64,000 nt of DNA, taken from positions 43,543,201-43,607,200 of the forward strand of contig NC_065887.2 of NCBI RefSeq assembly GCF_932274485.2. The letters run 5' to 3'. Below are positions 11,972-26,900 of this stretch, in pieces. The notes under the pieces were generated by a model. That model was given only the letters and a program-made list of their open reading frames with translations. It was not told the DNA's origin and did not search any database. This stretch comes from Patella vulgata. Its lineage: Eukaryota; Mollusca; Gastropoda; Patellidae. The translations under genes and the position numbers were made by a program. Every line of letters starts with the position of its first letter. Position 1 is the first letter of the stretch.

Positions 11972-14900
11972 GTTGGTAAAAACATTTTTATTATACACGA
12001 TCTATGTCTCGCGGTTATACCATCACATGGCATAGATGTTAACCATGTCTCGCGGTTATACCATCACATGACGTAGATGTTAACCATGTCTCGCGGTTAT
12101 ACCATCACATGGCGTAGATATATTGTAGAGGCTTTGGCTAGATTGCTGTCATTTTAGTTAAGCCCTTTTAATTGATTGGTTAATGATTTCTCAAGTTATC
12201 AAAACATAATCGATGTTTAACATCCACTTCCACCGAGTGTGATATCGCAGACAAGTTGTCTTATTTTCATTTTTATTATCTTAGTGCACCATGGATACTG
12301 TTTATATTCCTTTGACACATCTCATGAAAGAATGAATTAAATATTGCTTTACAAACATTGGCTCCTATTGAGGTTACTTTGACACATCTCATGAAAGAAC
12401 AGATTAAATATTGCATTACAAGCATCGGCTCCTATTGAGGTTGCATGTCGTTTATTTTGATGTTGAATAGGTTGAGGATGAATTGATTTATTTAATCAAT
12501 AAAGATGATGGATAATTAATGTTGTTTTATTAATTAGGTTAATGATGTTAATCTATGTTGATTAGGTAATGATACCCAACTTCTGACCATCATTTATACA
12601 TACCCTATCATGTTGAACTAAGGCTATATATTCTGGTTTTCAGGCAATCCTAACCCAAACTCCTCGCTAAATCACCTCTTATAAACTTATAAACATTCAT
12701 CTCATCATATTGTTTATAGGAATGTATCGGGTTGGCATGGAGTTACTCTCTCTCTCTCATCATGTTTATAGGAATGTATCGAGTTGGTTTAGAGTTACTT
12801 TCTGTGACTGGGGAAGGGGGTTGGATGGCCGAATGGCTAGCACTCACGCGTTATATCATCATGTTTATAGGAATGTATCGAGTTGGTTTAGAGTTACTTT
12901 CTGTGACTGGGGAAGGAGGTTGGATGGCCGAATGGTTAGCACTCGTGCACTGTATCATAAGGTCTGGCATTGAGTCGACTGACGGGGTTTCGATTCCTCG
13001 GTCGTACGTGACAAGGAGTAGGGTCACATGTCCAACCTCATAGGTTTTCTCCAGGTCCTTCCGTTTCCTCCCACTGCTAAAGACCCCTATGTGCAGGCAA
13101 ATTATTGAAATAAAATTGAACCATGTGTTCATCCCGAAATGACCTAGTTTGTGTCGCGTGGATGTTAAACCCCATCTCTCTGTCTATCATTCTGTGACTA
13201 GGGTAAAATCTTTACATGAGGTAATTAAAGAGATGTCACGTGGCCCGTTTTAAATGATACAGGATGATCTGATAACCAGAATATTTTTATATAGCCTAAG
13301 ACAAGTCCTATGATAAAACTTTATTGTCAAAAACATTCCTTGCATTCTATAAGATCAGGATTAGAAACGTGCACTATTTTGACACGGTTATGATTAATGG
13401 CTGTCATCATCATCCTACCATAAACAATCGGCTGGAAAGAAATCTTGTGTCTTCATATTTTTTATTTTTACTGCATATTTAAAAGTTATCCATCATCTTT
13501 AAGAGATGACAGTTAGCTCCCTTTACTGTGTTTGAAACATATTTACAACAACCCAGATACACAACGTGTATAGATTTTAATATCTGATATATATTGTTTA
13601 TTTATCTCACCTTATCTCACCTTATCACCAGTCGCAAATAATTTACCTATCTATTTATATCTCTCATACATTTTGACTTCTGTACTAGGAGTGTCTTAGG
13701 CAATGTTTTAATGACTACGCATTTGAAATAAAGTTCCTTATTCTGATATGGATTAAACTGGAGCACTATGAAAGTCAGATGAGGTCATGGATGACTTCGG
13801 TTTCTTATGCAAAAGTTGGCCAACAACACAAATGTGTTATAGCTATTCAAATTCCTCAGATGAGAAATTATATGACAATCTAGTTAAAATCTAAAGTATC
13901 CAATGCCATCAAGAGTTTATTATGGTCTGGATAATTTATTTTCCGAAAATTATAAATAACATACAGTGACTTTAAAAGGGAAAATTTTGGCAAGCCACTT
14001 GAAATATGTCAAGAAGATTGTTAATGTTTATAGTGTTTGTGATTTTTACAGAGTGTCATATAATTTCATATGATGGAGAGATTTTAGTCCAGTCGTATAG
14101 TGTAATATAGTTTTATATTATATTAATGTCTGACAGTATGTCATCACTGGCGAAAAACCTCTTTTATTTTTGTGAGTAGAATTAGGTCTGGAGGCTGAGT
14201 ATTAGTTACAGGGTTTTATACATTTACCGTGTTAGAAAGAGATATTAAGAATTAGGACTGGAGGCTTAGTATTAGTTATAGGTTTTATACATGTACCGTG
14301 TTAGAGAGGGATATTAAGAATTAGGTCTGGAGTCTGAGTATTAGTTACAGGGTTTTATACATTTACCGTGCTAGAAAGAGATATTAAGAATTAGGTCTGG
14401 AGACTGAGTATTAGTTATAGGTTTTATACATGTACCGTGCTAGAAAGAGATATTAAGAATTAGGTCTGGAGGCTGAGTATTAGTTATAGGTTTTATACAT
14501 TTACCGTGTTAGAGAGGGATATTAAGAATTAGGTCTGGAGACTGAGTATTAGTTACAGGTTTTATACATGTACCGTGTTAGAGAGGGATATTAAGAATTA
14601 GATCTGGAGACTGAGTATTAGTTATAGGTTTTATACATTTACCGTGCTAGAAAGAGATATTAAGAATTAGGTCTGGAGGCTGAGTATTAGTTATAGGTTT
14701 TATACATTTACCGTGTTAGAGAGGGATATTAAGAATTAGGTCTGGAGACTGAGTATTAGTTATAGGTTTTATACATTTACCGTACTAGAGAGGGATATTA
14801 AGAATTAGATCTGGAGACTGAGTATTAGTTATAGGTTTTATACATTTACCGTGCTAGAAAGAGATATTAAGAATTAGGTCTGGAGACTGAGTATTAGTTA

Positions 14901-17900
14901 TAGGTTTTATACATTTACCGTGTTAGAGAGGGATATTAAGAATTAGGTCTGGAGACTGAGTATTAGTTATAGGTTTTATACATTTACCGTGTTAGAGAGG
15001 GATATTAAGAATTAGGACTGGAGGCTGATATTAGTTATAGGTTTTATACATTTACCGTGTTAGAGAGGGATATTAAGAATTAGGTCTGGAGACTGAGTAT
15101 TAGTTATAGGTTTTATACATGTACCGTGTTAGAAAGAGATATTAAGAATTAGGTCTGGAGACTGAGTATTAGTTATAGGTTTTATACATTTACCGTGTTA
15201 GAAAGAGATATTAAGAATTAGGACTGGAGGTTTCGTTTCTATGGTGATATGACAGACAAGAGATCTGGAAAATGAGTAACAGGTTGTGTGTATTTACTAG
15301 TGTGAGAGGAATGTGCTGCACCTTTCATCGCCACTCATCTACAAATATGCTATTGTTCACAAAATATGTTCGTTTTTTGAAAGCTCTCTGCCCAAGCGAG
15401 GCGTAAGGTGTTTCGGCCTATTTTTTCAATGGGTGTAGTTATCCATGATGGCCATTGATTAAGTTGTATGACAATCTGTAGTACAATGAAGTGGAGTGTA
15501 GAATGTTGACGATGGTTAAGATGACGTTGTGTTGGTTAATAACATCAGTTGTTGATCGAGGCAAACAACATCAAATAAATCTGAATCAAGTTTTCTATAT
15601 ATTTAAACCCATGATGACTCACACGTGATGTATATATTTGAATAAAAGTTTTAATTGACTTAGATTATAATGGTATCTAATGGTATAGTCTGTTTTTAAT
15701 TGTATACATGTATAAGCTTTCATTAGAGTTTGTTTTGATTTTACTACATGATCAGTAAAAAGAGAAATGAAATGGGGTTCAATGTCCTCAATTTCTGCAT
15801 GAACCGGGCTAATAAAGATCAGCATATACTATAGGGAGTTGTGTTATGAGAGTATTTAAAGATACTTTCCTGTGTACAAACTGGGTGATTTGATGATATA
15901 TCTGGACTAAAAACATATTCAAACGAATGAATCTATCAAAAATTTGCTTCAAATCTCTCTCAAAACTTTGTATTCGTGGGGAGATACCTCAAGCTATAAA
16001 TTAACTGTTGTTAGAAGCCATGTCTGTCACCTTATTGATTTTGTAGGAGGTTCCATTTTTCAGGATGTATTTTTTATTACCATACATATTGAAGCCTAAG
16101 TAAAGTCTTAATTATTTTCTGTCAACTTTTTTGCCACGGTTTAAATGCAGTCTTTTATACGTTGACACCCCTCAATGTTCCCAAAACTGCCTAACCATTT
16201 GATCAAGAAATAACAACCGTTCCCTTAACCAAGCTAGCACACAATATGCTGGCAGACAACAGTCAGGTTGCCAGTGATGCCCTGACATTTTTGCCCAATG
16301 CTTGCCCCATGGGTGTTTTTTGGATAATCCAGTATTTTTCTAGTAAGATTGAGTGTCTATACTTTCCATATATATACCAAATTTGCCATACTTTTATTGG
16401 AAATCACCACCCGATAAATACTTTCGGTACAATGTATCTTTAAGGAACAGCATTTAGTCACTCAGATGGGATGAAATTCAGAGGTCCAGTGTACCCATTG
16501 GCGTGCACATAAAAGAACCCTTGACAGTTAGAAACAGATATAAAAGTGTGTTTAGTGTCGCTGTCCAAGGTAACTGGTCTCATAGAACACTGCATGCGTG
16601 GTGGTTGTCATTATTCTGGCTGGTATGGAAAAGTATAGGACATTAAACCCATTGTATTTCATGTTCGATCTTTCTTTAGTGTGTGTTTATTTTTAACCAT
16701 CAGAAATAAAATGAATTGGGGTTTAACATCCTACTATTCTGCTCCGACTGGGCTAATGAAGATAGCATAAGCCATACAGTGTGCTATGAAGGACATTTTG
16801 CCAGGACAGCGGCACTACGGCCTACTCTTATTTAGACATCTAACTGTCAGGGGCTGTGTTATGTGCATGGCAATGTGTTTTGTCCCATCCGAATGGTTAT
16901 ATATTGTTTTGTGCCAGGCCCCGTGTAGCACGTCAAGTATTAGGTTGCTGATATCATTAAGTGTGATCTGTATGTTAATGAAGTCTGTCCCAGGGGTATG
17001 GAATGTTAACGTGCTAGTAGTAGTGTTATAATCTCTGCTTTAAGTGGTTAAATTGCTTTTGTCCTAAACTATCAACAATATCGGAACAAACCGAGCTGAT
17101 CCCAACCAATTGTAAACAAATGAAGCATGTCCCACCAGCAACAACAAAACATCATTTACACCTTTTATATTACGACCTCTGACCCACAGGTGTGCTCTGG
17201 TTGTTTTCTACACCTTGTAATAACAGTTTAACAGACAACTTGTTATAATTTGTGAACATTGAATGATGGGTTGCATGCTTGATCAGGTTTCAGGAATTTG
17301 ATTGAATGGTTGTTACTAATTCTCTCTGATGTGTTTGTAAAGGGACAGAAATTCCTTCTTGAGTAATCCATACAATAATCTGATTAATGGAGGCAACATT
17401 TCATCTGAGACATATCCCTTATTACATAAACCTTGGCAATAAAACAGATAAATACAGTAAGAAGTGTGAGAGAATTATTCTCTTCTATCGCTTTCTACCC
17501 ATTAAATTCTGATTTAAAAAGTGCTTGACCTCTAGATTAGATTTTCCTGGGTTCACTAGTCAAGGTTGTTGTCTGCAAGTCTGACCAGGAAAGCGTACCT
17601 GTGTGTGCATGTTAAAGAACCCTTTGATGGATAAACATAAAACGTTGGCTTTCTTAACATTATGTTACGTATCCATAGAAATAAAAATTATTTTAAGTTC
17701 AAATTGATTTCTAAACAATATATTATTATCCCAATTTAGTGAAGTGGTGATTGAAAGCCAGAGCATTTGCCCCACCTTCTTTAACATCCTACCCTCCTAT
17801 ACTTATTGATTTACCTTGAAATAAATCAAATGACATGCCAAAAGATTTTGACTTTTCTTTTTTGATTTGAATAAGTTTTTTTTTAAAGAAAAACAAGTAT

Positions 17901-20900
17901 GCAGTTTAGATATGTAAATAAGATATATGGTATATATAAACTTGTCATTATTACAGCTGGGTGTTATAAATAAATAAACAAACTTAACGGGTATAAACAA
18001 ATATTAGGACTTCAGAACAAATATTAGCTAAAGACCTTCAGAACAAGTTTTATTCCTTATATAAGTGACAGTAAGTCTGTCAAACTTGGATAAATCACTT
18101 GGATGATACTCTTTCCACTAACCTCTGTTACTTCAGGGTTTTTTTTGTCCTATCCGAAATGATAGATGCTGTTCCTCCCTAGGCTCTCCATCTTGCGTCA
18201 TTGACAAGGTAAAACAGGCTCGCTAGACTCTCCATCCTGCGTTATTGACAAGGTACAGCAGGCTTGGAACTCGTTCATCACCATGATCAAAAACTGGTTC
18301 TTTGGTTAATGTACATGTACCAGCACCCTACTCACTGTGTCACCTGTGACCAGGAGTCCCAATGACTGTATATCCCCATCCTCACCATGCACCATCCCCC
18401 ACCCCCTCCCATTTATTGCGAAAATCAAGAGTACTAGAATCATATTTATGATTAGATTTATTATTTGTGTTTATCAGAAAGATTAAGGAGATAACAAAAC
18501 TAGAAATATAACATATATTGGCCTTCTTCAACCCAGCTAGAGTATTATCTATACACCTGTAGCTTACACCTGTAGCTTATTATAGATTTACCTGTTGACA
18601 AAACAACCTTCCTTTCAAAACAAACCATTATTTGTCATGGCCTTGTAATAACAATACAGCTATAGTTTTACCTGAAGCCTGACAGTGACTAGAGTTTTAC
18701 CTGACAAACAGGTGAGCTGATGTTCAACCTACCTGATTCTAGTCATGTGACACCCATAGGTAACTTACTTAGAACTGTATCTCACTCTACCTGGTGACAT
18801 TATAAAGGTTGCTTCCATTAATATTGTAACTCAAGTGTCCATTTTATCACTACAAGCTCTGAGAATAGACAATCAACATCGAAACTACATCGATCAATTG
18901 TCATCTTAGAAACGACTGTTTATAAACATTTGTTCATTGTGTATCTGTTCTAGAAGAAAACCCGAGTACAGGTAGATTCATATCAGAATTTGGGTCTATT
19001 TTCAAATAGTTTTATGTTCCTGTGATTTATAGAGCAAGACAGAGGAGAGGATACAAATTGTCTGATTGATGAAATTTTAGAATACCTGAGGAACACACCT
19101 GTACATTGATACTGTTTTACCTGAGGGGCACCTGTTGATAGTTTAGTGTATTAAATAGTGCTATTTACTCGCTGTAGGTCATTAATGTTAATAATTAACA
19201 GCAGATATCAGAAACTGTGTAATTTAATCAATGATTTCATTAACTGTACAGTTTAGTGGAACATTTGTGAATTTGATTGTATTTGGTGTATGAGAGGTGG
19301 TTGTCATTATACGTAGTATTAGTGCTAGATATTTGGTTGTGTTATGTTATAACTGTGTTTAGTCAGTCAGAGTAAAAATATCTACATTTACCTACCTATA
19401 TATAGCAGATACTCCTAGATTATCATTTGTCAAGTATTCAAGGATTGTGTTTGACAGCATATATTATAAAGTATACTCCCACTTATTGTCTATTCTGTGT
19501 TAAAATTTGATACTCGATATAGAAGTGTTACATCATTGGTAACTATCTGCTCTTGTATTTCACCAAATTAAAGGATATATTTTCGGCCATCGTAAAAATG
19601 TTTCGTAAGAAGAAAACAAATAACAAGGGTGATAAGGTGAGACAAGGGATTATCAGGGATTTGGTTGTAAAATCTGGTGATTTTATTCCAGGGTTTATGA
19701 TAATATTGGTTGTTCTTTAAAGGGAGGATTAAGCTCTCCTAATTCCTTTATACCACACAGATTATCTTCCTAAAAAATATCCATGAAAAAAATGGATTCT
19801 TTGATTGAAATGTGAAAATTCATGTTTTTTTTACAAAAAATATTTTGTTCTAAATTAATTTAAGAAAATGTTATATTATTATCTCTCTTAAAACTCCAGA
19901 TTTTATGACCAAATTCTCACATGTTATTAACCATAACCATGACCTTTCTTTCAGATTGAATTAAACAAATTTAGTAGAAAAAACATGAAATATTGTCTTT
20001 CAGTATACCCATGATGGATTTATTAATTCAGTTGGCCGCTAAAAATAAAGTAAACCCGTCAGGATATACGTTAGTTGTCATATCGGAAGAGACTGGACGA
20101 CCGATAGACTATAAGGCAAATCAAACTGTCGGTTCAATCGGCAGTCAGACGATTCGTCTCGTCCCTAAAAAGGGAGAAGCTGACAAAATTTCAGGGAAAT
20201 CTATGAAAGGGAAATCCTCGCAACCGTTTGAGGTAACGTATGGTTGTTCTGTATTATTCCGGTAATATTAACTATCTTCATTTTGTAGGGGATGGGGGCC
20301 ACAGTGGATCGGGGGGAGTAAGGTGGGCGGTAGATCACTAATCAGTAATCACTAAGTCTTTAAGTTTAATCCTGGTCTAATAAAGATGGGCATACCCTTT
20401 CATGGTGCTATAACAGCAGTTTGTCAGAAATATCATCTCTGTGGCCTCCCCTGAATTCAATTTCCAACTTAAACGTGCTTTCAATGTTATGCACAGGACT
20501 TTTTTTCCTATCCAAATGATGAGATACTTTTTCGTGCCAGGTTTTCTATCCTGCACTACGTACAAAAGGAAATCCGGTTGGAATTTTAATCGACCAGCCT
20601 TTGATTAGTAAGGCAGGCCTGTATAAACCACCATGTTGCAGTCATGACTCTTGTACTTAATGGAGATAGTTTTATGATTTTTATTGTGTAATGTTATATT
20701 AATGTATGTGTATTTAATTCTATATTTAGACAATAGTTTGTCACATGATCTATCAAACTGTAATATATAGAATTCATGTTTATTATCATGTTATACATTC
20801 TATTATATAATGGTGGGGGCGTGAATTATTTAACGTGTGCCCTTTACATCATATTTATCATTGAGTCAAGTGGCGTGGTTTCAATTCCTCACTTGTACGT

Positions 20901-23900
20901 GACAAGTAGTAGGGTCGCCTGTGCAACCTTGTGGGTTTTTCTCTGGGTCTTCAGGTTTCTTTCCACAGCTTAAGACCCCTATGGCCAAGTGAATTGTTGA
21001 CCTAGAATTTAACCACGTGAGTCCCTAAATGACCTAGTTTGTATCGAGTGGACCTTAAACACCATTTGTCTCTCCATCATATAATAGCTTCTGGTACACA
21101 ACTGTGTTTTCAGGCGTCTATTTTAGCTCAGATGGCACAGAACAGTAGGATGTTAAACCTCATTTCAGCTGTGTTTCCAGGTCACATATATACTTAATTG
21201 ATAGTAATGTATAATTAATTATACAAAACAAAACAAACTCAACCCTAAAATCTAATGAAAAGCAAATATTAGCTTATCGTGTTCAAACTATGTAATAGTA
21301 CAAGCAAATAAACATGATAGGAATAATTACAGCCTCTGTACATCATTACAATAATACCCACTTATAATACACAGTATAATATACACTTATGATACACTTA
21401 TAATACATAATACACAGTATAATGCACTGTATAATGCACACTTACAATACACACTTACAATACACACTTATAATACACAGTATAATACACACTTATAACA
21501 CACAGTATAATGCACACTTATAATACACAGTATAATACACAGTATAATACACACTTATAATACACCCTTATAATACACACTTATGATACACAGTATAATA
21601 CACACTTATAATACACAGTATCATGCACACTTATAATACACAGTATAATACACAGTATAATACAGAATAATACAGAATAATACAAATATACACAGTATAA
21701 TGCACACTTATAATACACTGTGTATAATACACACTTATAATACACTGTGTATAATACACAGTATAATACAATAATTAACTTACAGTGCAGTACACAATTA
21801 CTGTAGTGTAACAAATCTTGGTTCAATGTTAAATTTTTACTGGGGGGGTTGGATGGCTGAATGGTTAGCGTGCGCGCGCTGTATCATAAAGTCTGTCATT
21901 GAGTCGACTGGCGTGGTTTCGAATCCCGGTTGTACGTGACAAGGAGTAGGGTCACCTGTCCAACCTCGTGGGTTTTCTCCGGGTCCTCCGGTTTCCTCCC
22001 ACAGCTAAAGATCCCTACGCGCAAGCGAATTATGGAAATAAAATTGAACCATATGTTAGTGGAAGTTAAACCCCATTTCTCTCTCTCTCTCTTTAATTTG
22101 TACTGTGATTATCTATAGTTTGATCTGATACAGGTACACAGATCTAGTATTGATAAATATACACTGATAAATACCTGTATAAAAACATGTGCTTGTTAAC
22201 AATATGATTTATAAGGACACCGGTCCTAACTCTTCTGAATTTCAAATCAACTGTGGTCCATTATCCTATTATCTAATAATAAAAATCTGTAATATTCAAA
22301 TACATTTTGAAACAAATTTACGCAATTCAGCAATGGCTAGACTTGAAGTTAGATGAGGGGACGATGTCAAGTAGAATTTTGCCAGAGCACCAAGTATATT
22401 TGTTTTGCGTGTTATTTTGGTGGACACGCCTTCTGGTTATGTGTAATATTTATTTTAAAGTTAAAGTGTGTTGACGTGTGTAGGTGTATTCAATCTTTGT
22501 TAACAACATATGTAATATTTTAATTTTATACTCATTTATTCTAGCTATATTTTATATATTCAAGTCGTACGTGATTGGTCTTATAGTCACACTGGCCTTA
22601 TGAATCATGTTGTAAACAAACACTTGGACAGTTTGATATTTTAAACGACTGTCATGGATGTAGGTGTAATAGTTGCTACACGTATTTCACAGAATTATAT
22701 CCCGTGTATTTCTAGTAAAAATTGATTTTATTTTCAAGTCAATTTGTCTGTGGCTACTGTATGTTTAAATACTAAGATATATTTTATGACAACCTAGCCT
22801 TAAGGGGTAGTATCACTCGAGTCCTGTCAACCTATCAGACTATAGGTATATTATATATACATACTTACATAATCTAGATGTTTGATTTATATAGACATAA
22901 TACACAGTGGGAGTTGGGTTCTATAATACACAGTGGGAGGTTGGGTGCTATAATACACAGTGGGGGTTGGGTGCTATAATACACAGTGGGAGATTGGGTG
23001 CTATAATACACAGTGGGGGTTGGGTGCTATAATACACAGTGGGGGTTGGGTGCTATAATACACAGTGGGTGTTGGGTGCTATAATACACAGTGGGGGTTG
23101 GGTGCTATAATACACAGTGGGTGTTGGGTGCTATAATACACAGTGGGGGTTGGGTGCTATAATACACAGTTGGGTGCTTTAATACACAGTTGGGGTTGGG
23201 TGCTATAATACACAGTGGGAGGTTGCGTGCTATAATACACAGTGGGGGGTTGGGTGCTATAATACACAGTGGGGGTTGGGTCTATAATTCACAGTGGGGG
23301 TTGGGTTCTATAATACACAGTGGGAGTTGGGTGCTATAATACACAGTGGGAGTTGGGTGCTATAATACACAGTGGGGGTTGGGGGTTCTATAATACACAG
23401 TGGGAGGTTGGGTTCTATAATACACAGTGGGAGTTGGGTGCTATAATACACAGTGGGAGGTTGGGTTCTATAATACTCAGTGGGGGTTGGGTGCTTTAAT
23501 TGTTGAATTATGTCACTAGTATAAGGACACCAACCATTCCTAATCGTTCCTACGCATAAGTGAATTATTTAAAAAAAAATAAAATAGGTACCATATTAAG
23601 TGGGTGTTGGGTGCTATAATACACAGTGGGGGTTGGGTGTTATAATACACAGTGGGAGGTTGGGTGCTATAATACACAGTGGGAGGTTGGGTGCTATAAT
23701 ACACAGTGAGGGTTGGGTGCTATAATACACAGTGGGAGGTTGGGTTCTATAATACACAGTGGGAGTTGGGTGCTATAATACACAGTGGGAGGTTGGGTTC
23801 TATAATACACAGTGGGGGTTGGGTGCTTTAATTGTTGAATTATGTCACTAGTATAAGGACACCAACCATTCCTAATCATTCCTACGCATAAGTGAATTAT

Positions 23901-26900
23901 TTAAAAAAAAAATAAAATAGGTACCATATTATGTTAATCTTAAAATGACGTCAGTATTGTGGGCATTAAACACCATTACTCTCTCAAAACACAAGGTCAG
24001 GTAGAAAGTTCTAACTTATACAGTAAACCTCGCATAAGTCGGATTTTTGCTCAACTCGGAAAAAATCGTTTGGACCCTTTGATCCTGCATGTTTTTCTTA
24101 TTAAATTTCTACGCGTAACTCGGATTTCCTAAGTCAGATCTTCGCTCAACTGGGATCAAAATATTTGGTCCATTTGATCTAATTCCAGCTTTTTTCCTTC
24201 GTCTAAGTCGGATCGGCAGTATGTTCAGAATTTCACTGTCAGTTTCGTACCGATGGTCTAAAACACGGTTTCCTCTATCATTTTGATATGGCGCAATAAT
24301 AGAACTGGAAAATTCGAAACTCGCTGTCTGCTGTACGAGACACTTTCCGGGAAAATGTAGGACATTTTTCAAATATGGTGACAAAATGGAAGTTATCTAC
24401 TTGCACATACGAACAAAAGCTAAGATTGAATTTCGGTCTTCGGCTAACACGGATAAATTGGTCAGTCCACTTAGATCGGACTTATACGAAGTTTATTATA
24501 CTTGTTTATAAGGTGAATACCATGACTGAATTTCATCATGAACATATTATAATATGATAACAGATTTTTAACATGACTAACTATATTATATATAGTGCCA
24601 GATTTAGGTCAAAGGAGGTCCTGTGCTAGTTAAGTTATGAGGCCCTAAAAGAGGTAGGCCCGTACATGCTCAATAAAATCATTTTGTAAATCTGGCACTG
24701 GTTATATATAACAGACAGATATTGTAAATCCACAACTTAAATGATTTCATAAAAACTTGAACAAATTATATATGTTTGAAATTATGACAAAAACACATTT
24801 GTTATTTCACTTGCGGAGAGAGTCCTCTTTCAAATATCTTATATAAATCAATAATATTAGTCTTCTAGTTTATTTTTCTATCCGGGACCCACGGTGGCTG
24901 AGTCAGTGAACAAGAAAGGTTCCCACTTGTTAGTGGTGCAGGATGTTCATGTACACATTGGCGTGCACATAAAAGATCCCTTGGCAGTTGGAATTCGATA
25001 CAAGAGTAGGCCATAGCGCTACTGTCATAGCGCCACTGTCCAGGCAAAATTTCCCTAATAGCACACTGTATAGCTGTTAGCCAGTCAGAGCAGAACAGTA
25101 GGACGTTAAGCTCCATTTCATTTCATTTATTGCTCTATCCAGTTACTAAATGCCTCTAAACGATTAAAAATAAATGTTAAATATGAAATTGACCAAATGT
25201 GCCATGTGGTGTTTTTATGTCATATTTTATTCCTAATAACCTAATAAATTTGAACATTTAGTCTCAGACCAATGGTAATGAATTAAAATTTTATAATGTG
25301 GTTTACTTATGGTCTACAGTGTCATATTTCATTTTATCATCAAAACACTGTGGTATGAATGACATTTTATTAATTTCATTAAAAACTACTGGGGCATGGC
25401 ATAATAAATGTAAACCATTTCTATTCATTACAAGATTATTATAGCTTGGCAGCTTGCCAACATGAACATAATACACCTATACTTATATCATAGGCTTTTA
25501 TCTACATTATTAAAATAGGGGACATACTTATATAGGGTATATATAGGAACCTATAGTAGACTTCCAATGTAAATATAACTAACTATACTGTATATGTTGA
25601 ATAATATCAATTGACAAGTACACTCATTCATCTCACATGTGATACAATTCGCGTGGCTTTTAAAGCAACAATAATTTTTATTGTATGTGGTCTTAAACTG
25701 AGGCATGTTGGGTTATAACAGCATGTTTGCTCAACTGTTTAAATTAACCCCTTTTTATTAGCTTTTGTTTGTTAAAAGTTCTTAAGAACAAGTACGATTG
25801 AACCAATCATAATGTCATTGCAGCCGTCTATGAATTGTGATGTCATATAAAAAATCGGTCAATCCGTGCACAACTGTATTGAAATAGGCAGAGCCATATA
25901 GGCTTGGTTTGAAGAGAAACGAACTGAAAATAACCAATGAAATGAAATCAACTTGTCTACTCCCTTTGTGCTAATGGTTATACTGGTTCAAGAACTCTAC
26001 CACATTTAGTACTATATGTCCCCCATCATAGCAAATTGTAACATGCTTAAGGGTGAATCTTGCGTTTTAATTGGTCAATTAGACACTGTCGATTGGACAA
26101 TAACACCCTGCGTATAAATATTACAGTGTTCTTTTTTCATCCCATGTTGTCATCTTTTATGATATATGGACAAAATTGTTAAAATCGACTAAAAATATAT
26201 TTTTAATTATATAATATGAAAGGTAAAACTTTAGATTTGACAAATAAAGCAAACTAAATTGTTTTATATGTTTAGCATATTTCAAGATTCGTGACTTGAG
26301 ACGTATTTCACTGTCACATGTAGCTTTGAGAAACAAAAAAAACATGAATAGATTCCGAATACCACTGAGTTCATTAACCCTTACCTACTCAAACACTGTT
26401 TTAATAAGATTCACGATTCACGATCTCAGTGTCTTTTTAATGATGTTGCGCTAATGATCTAGTGACAACCCTCCATGAGGTATTTACAACCAATCAAAAA
26501 CATTATTTAAGATGTAACGAGATGTGTCACAAGGTTGACAACTTCTATATTTCATCTAATATAAACACACTAACAGTAATTATAGTTTAACAAATGTTTT
26601 GACACGATATCAGCATCGCAGGGTGTTGAGAGTAACAATATTAGTTTTACGAGTTTCGACAATCAGCAATTTGTGTAACCTTGGTTTTAATTATACTTAA
26701 AGGACCGGTCGTAGATAATTCTAAGTGAATCAAATGGGTTAATTCAGTGTAAAGATCCCCTAGTCCTGTACAAATATTGGAAAACCCGTGGTACATTTCC
26801 TTGTTTAAGAATAACACTCTAGAAATTATTTAATCAAATCAACACTTCGATTAAATGTACAATAACGTAAAGATGCCATGTTTGTAGGTAAATTGTTATG

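Noticed and set aside
19598-19636. ATG-initiated stretch MFRKKKTNNKGDK followed by gtgaga, resembling an alternative first exon of COBL
   Set aside because: Neither possible donor ends in the phase 2 needed for the exon at 20004, so it would not read into the Cobl frame.
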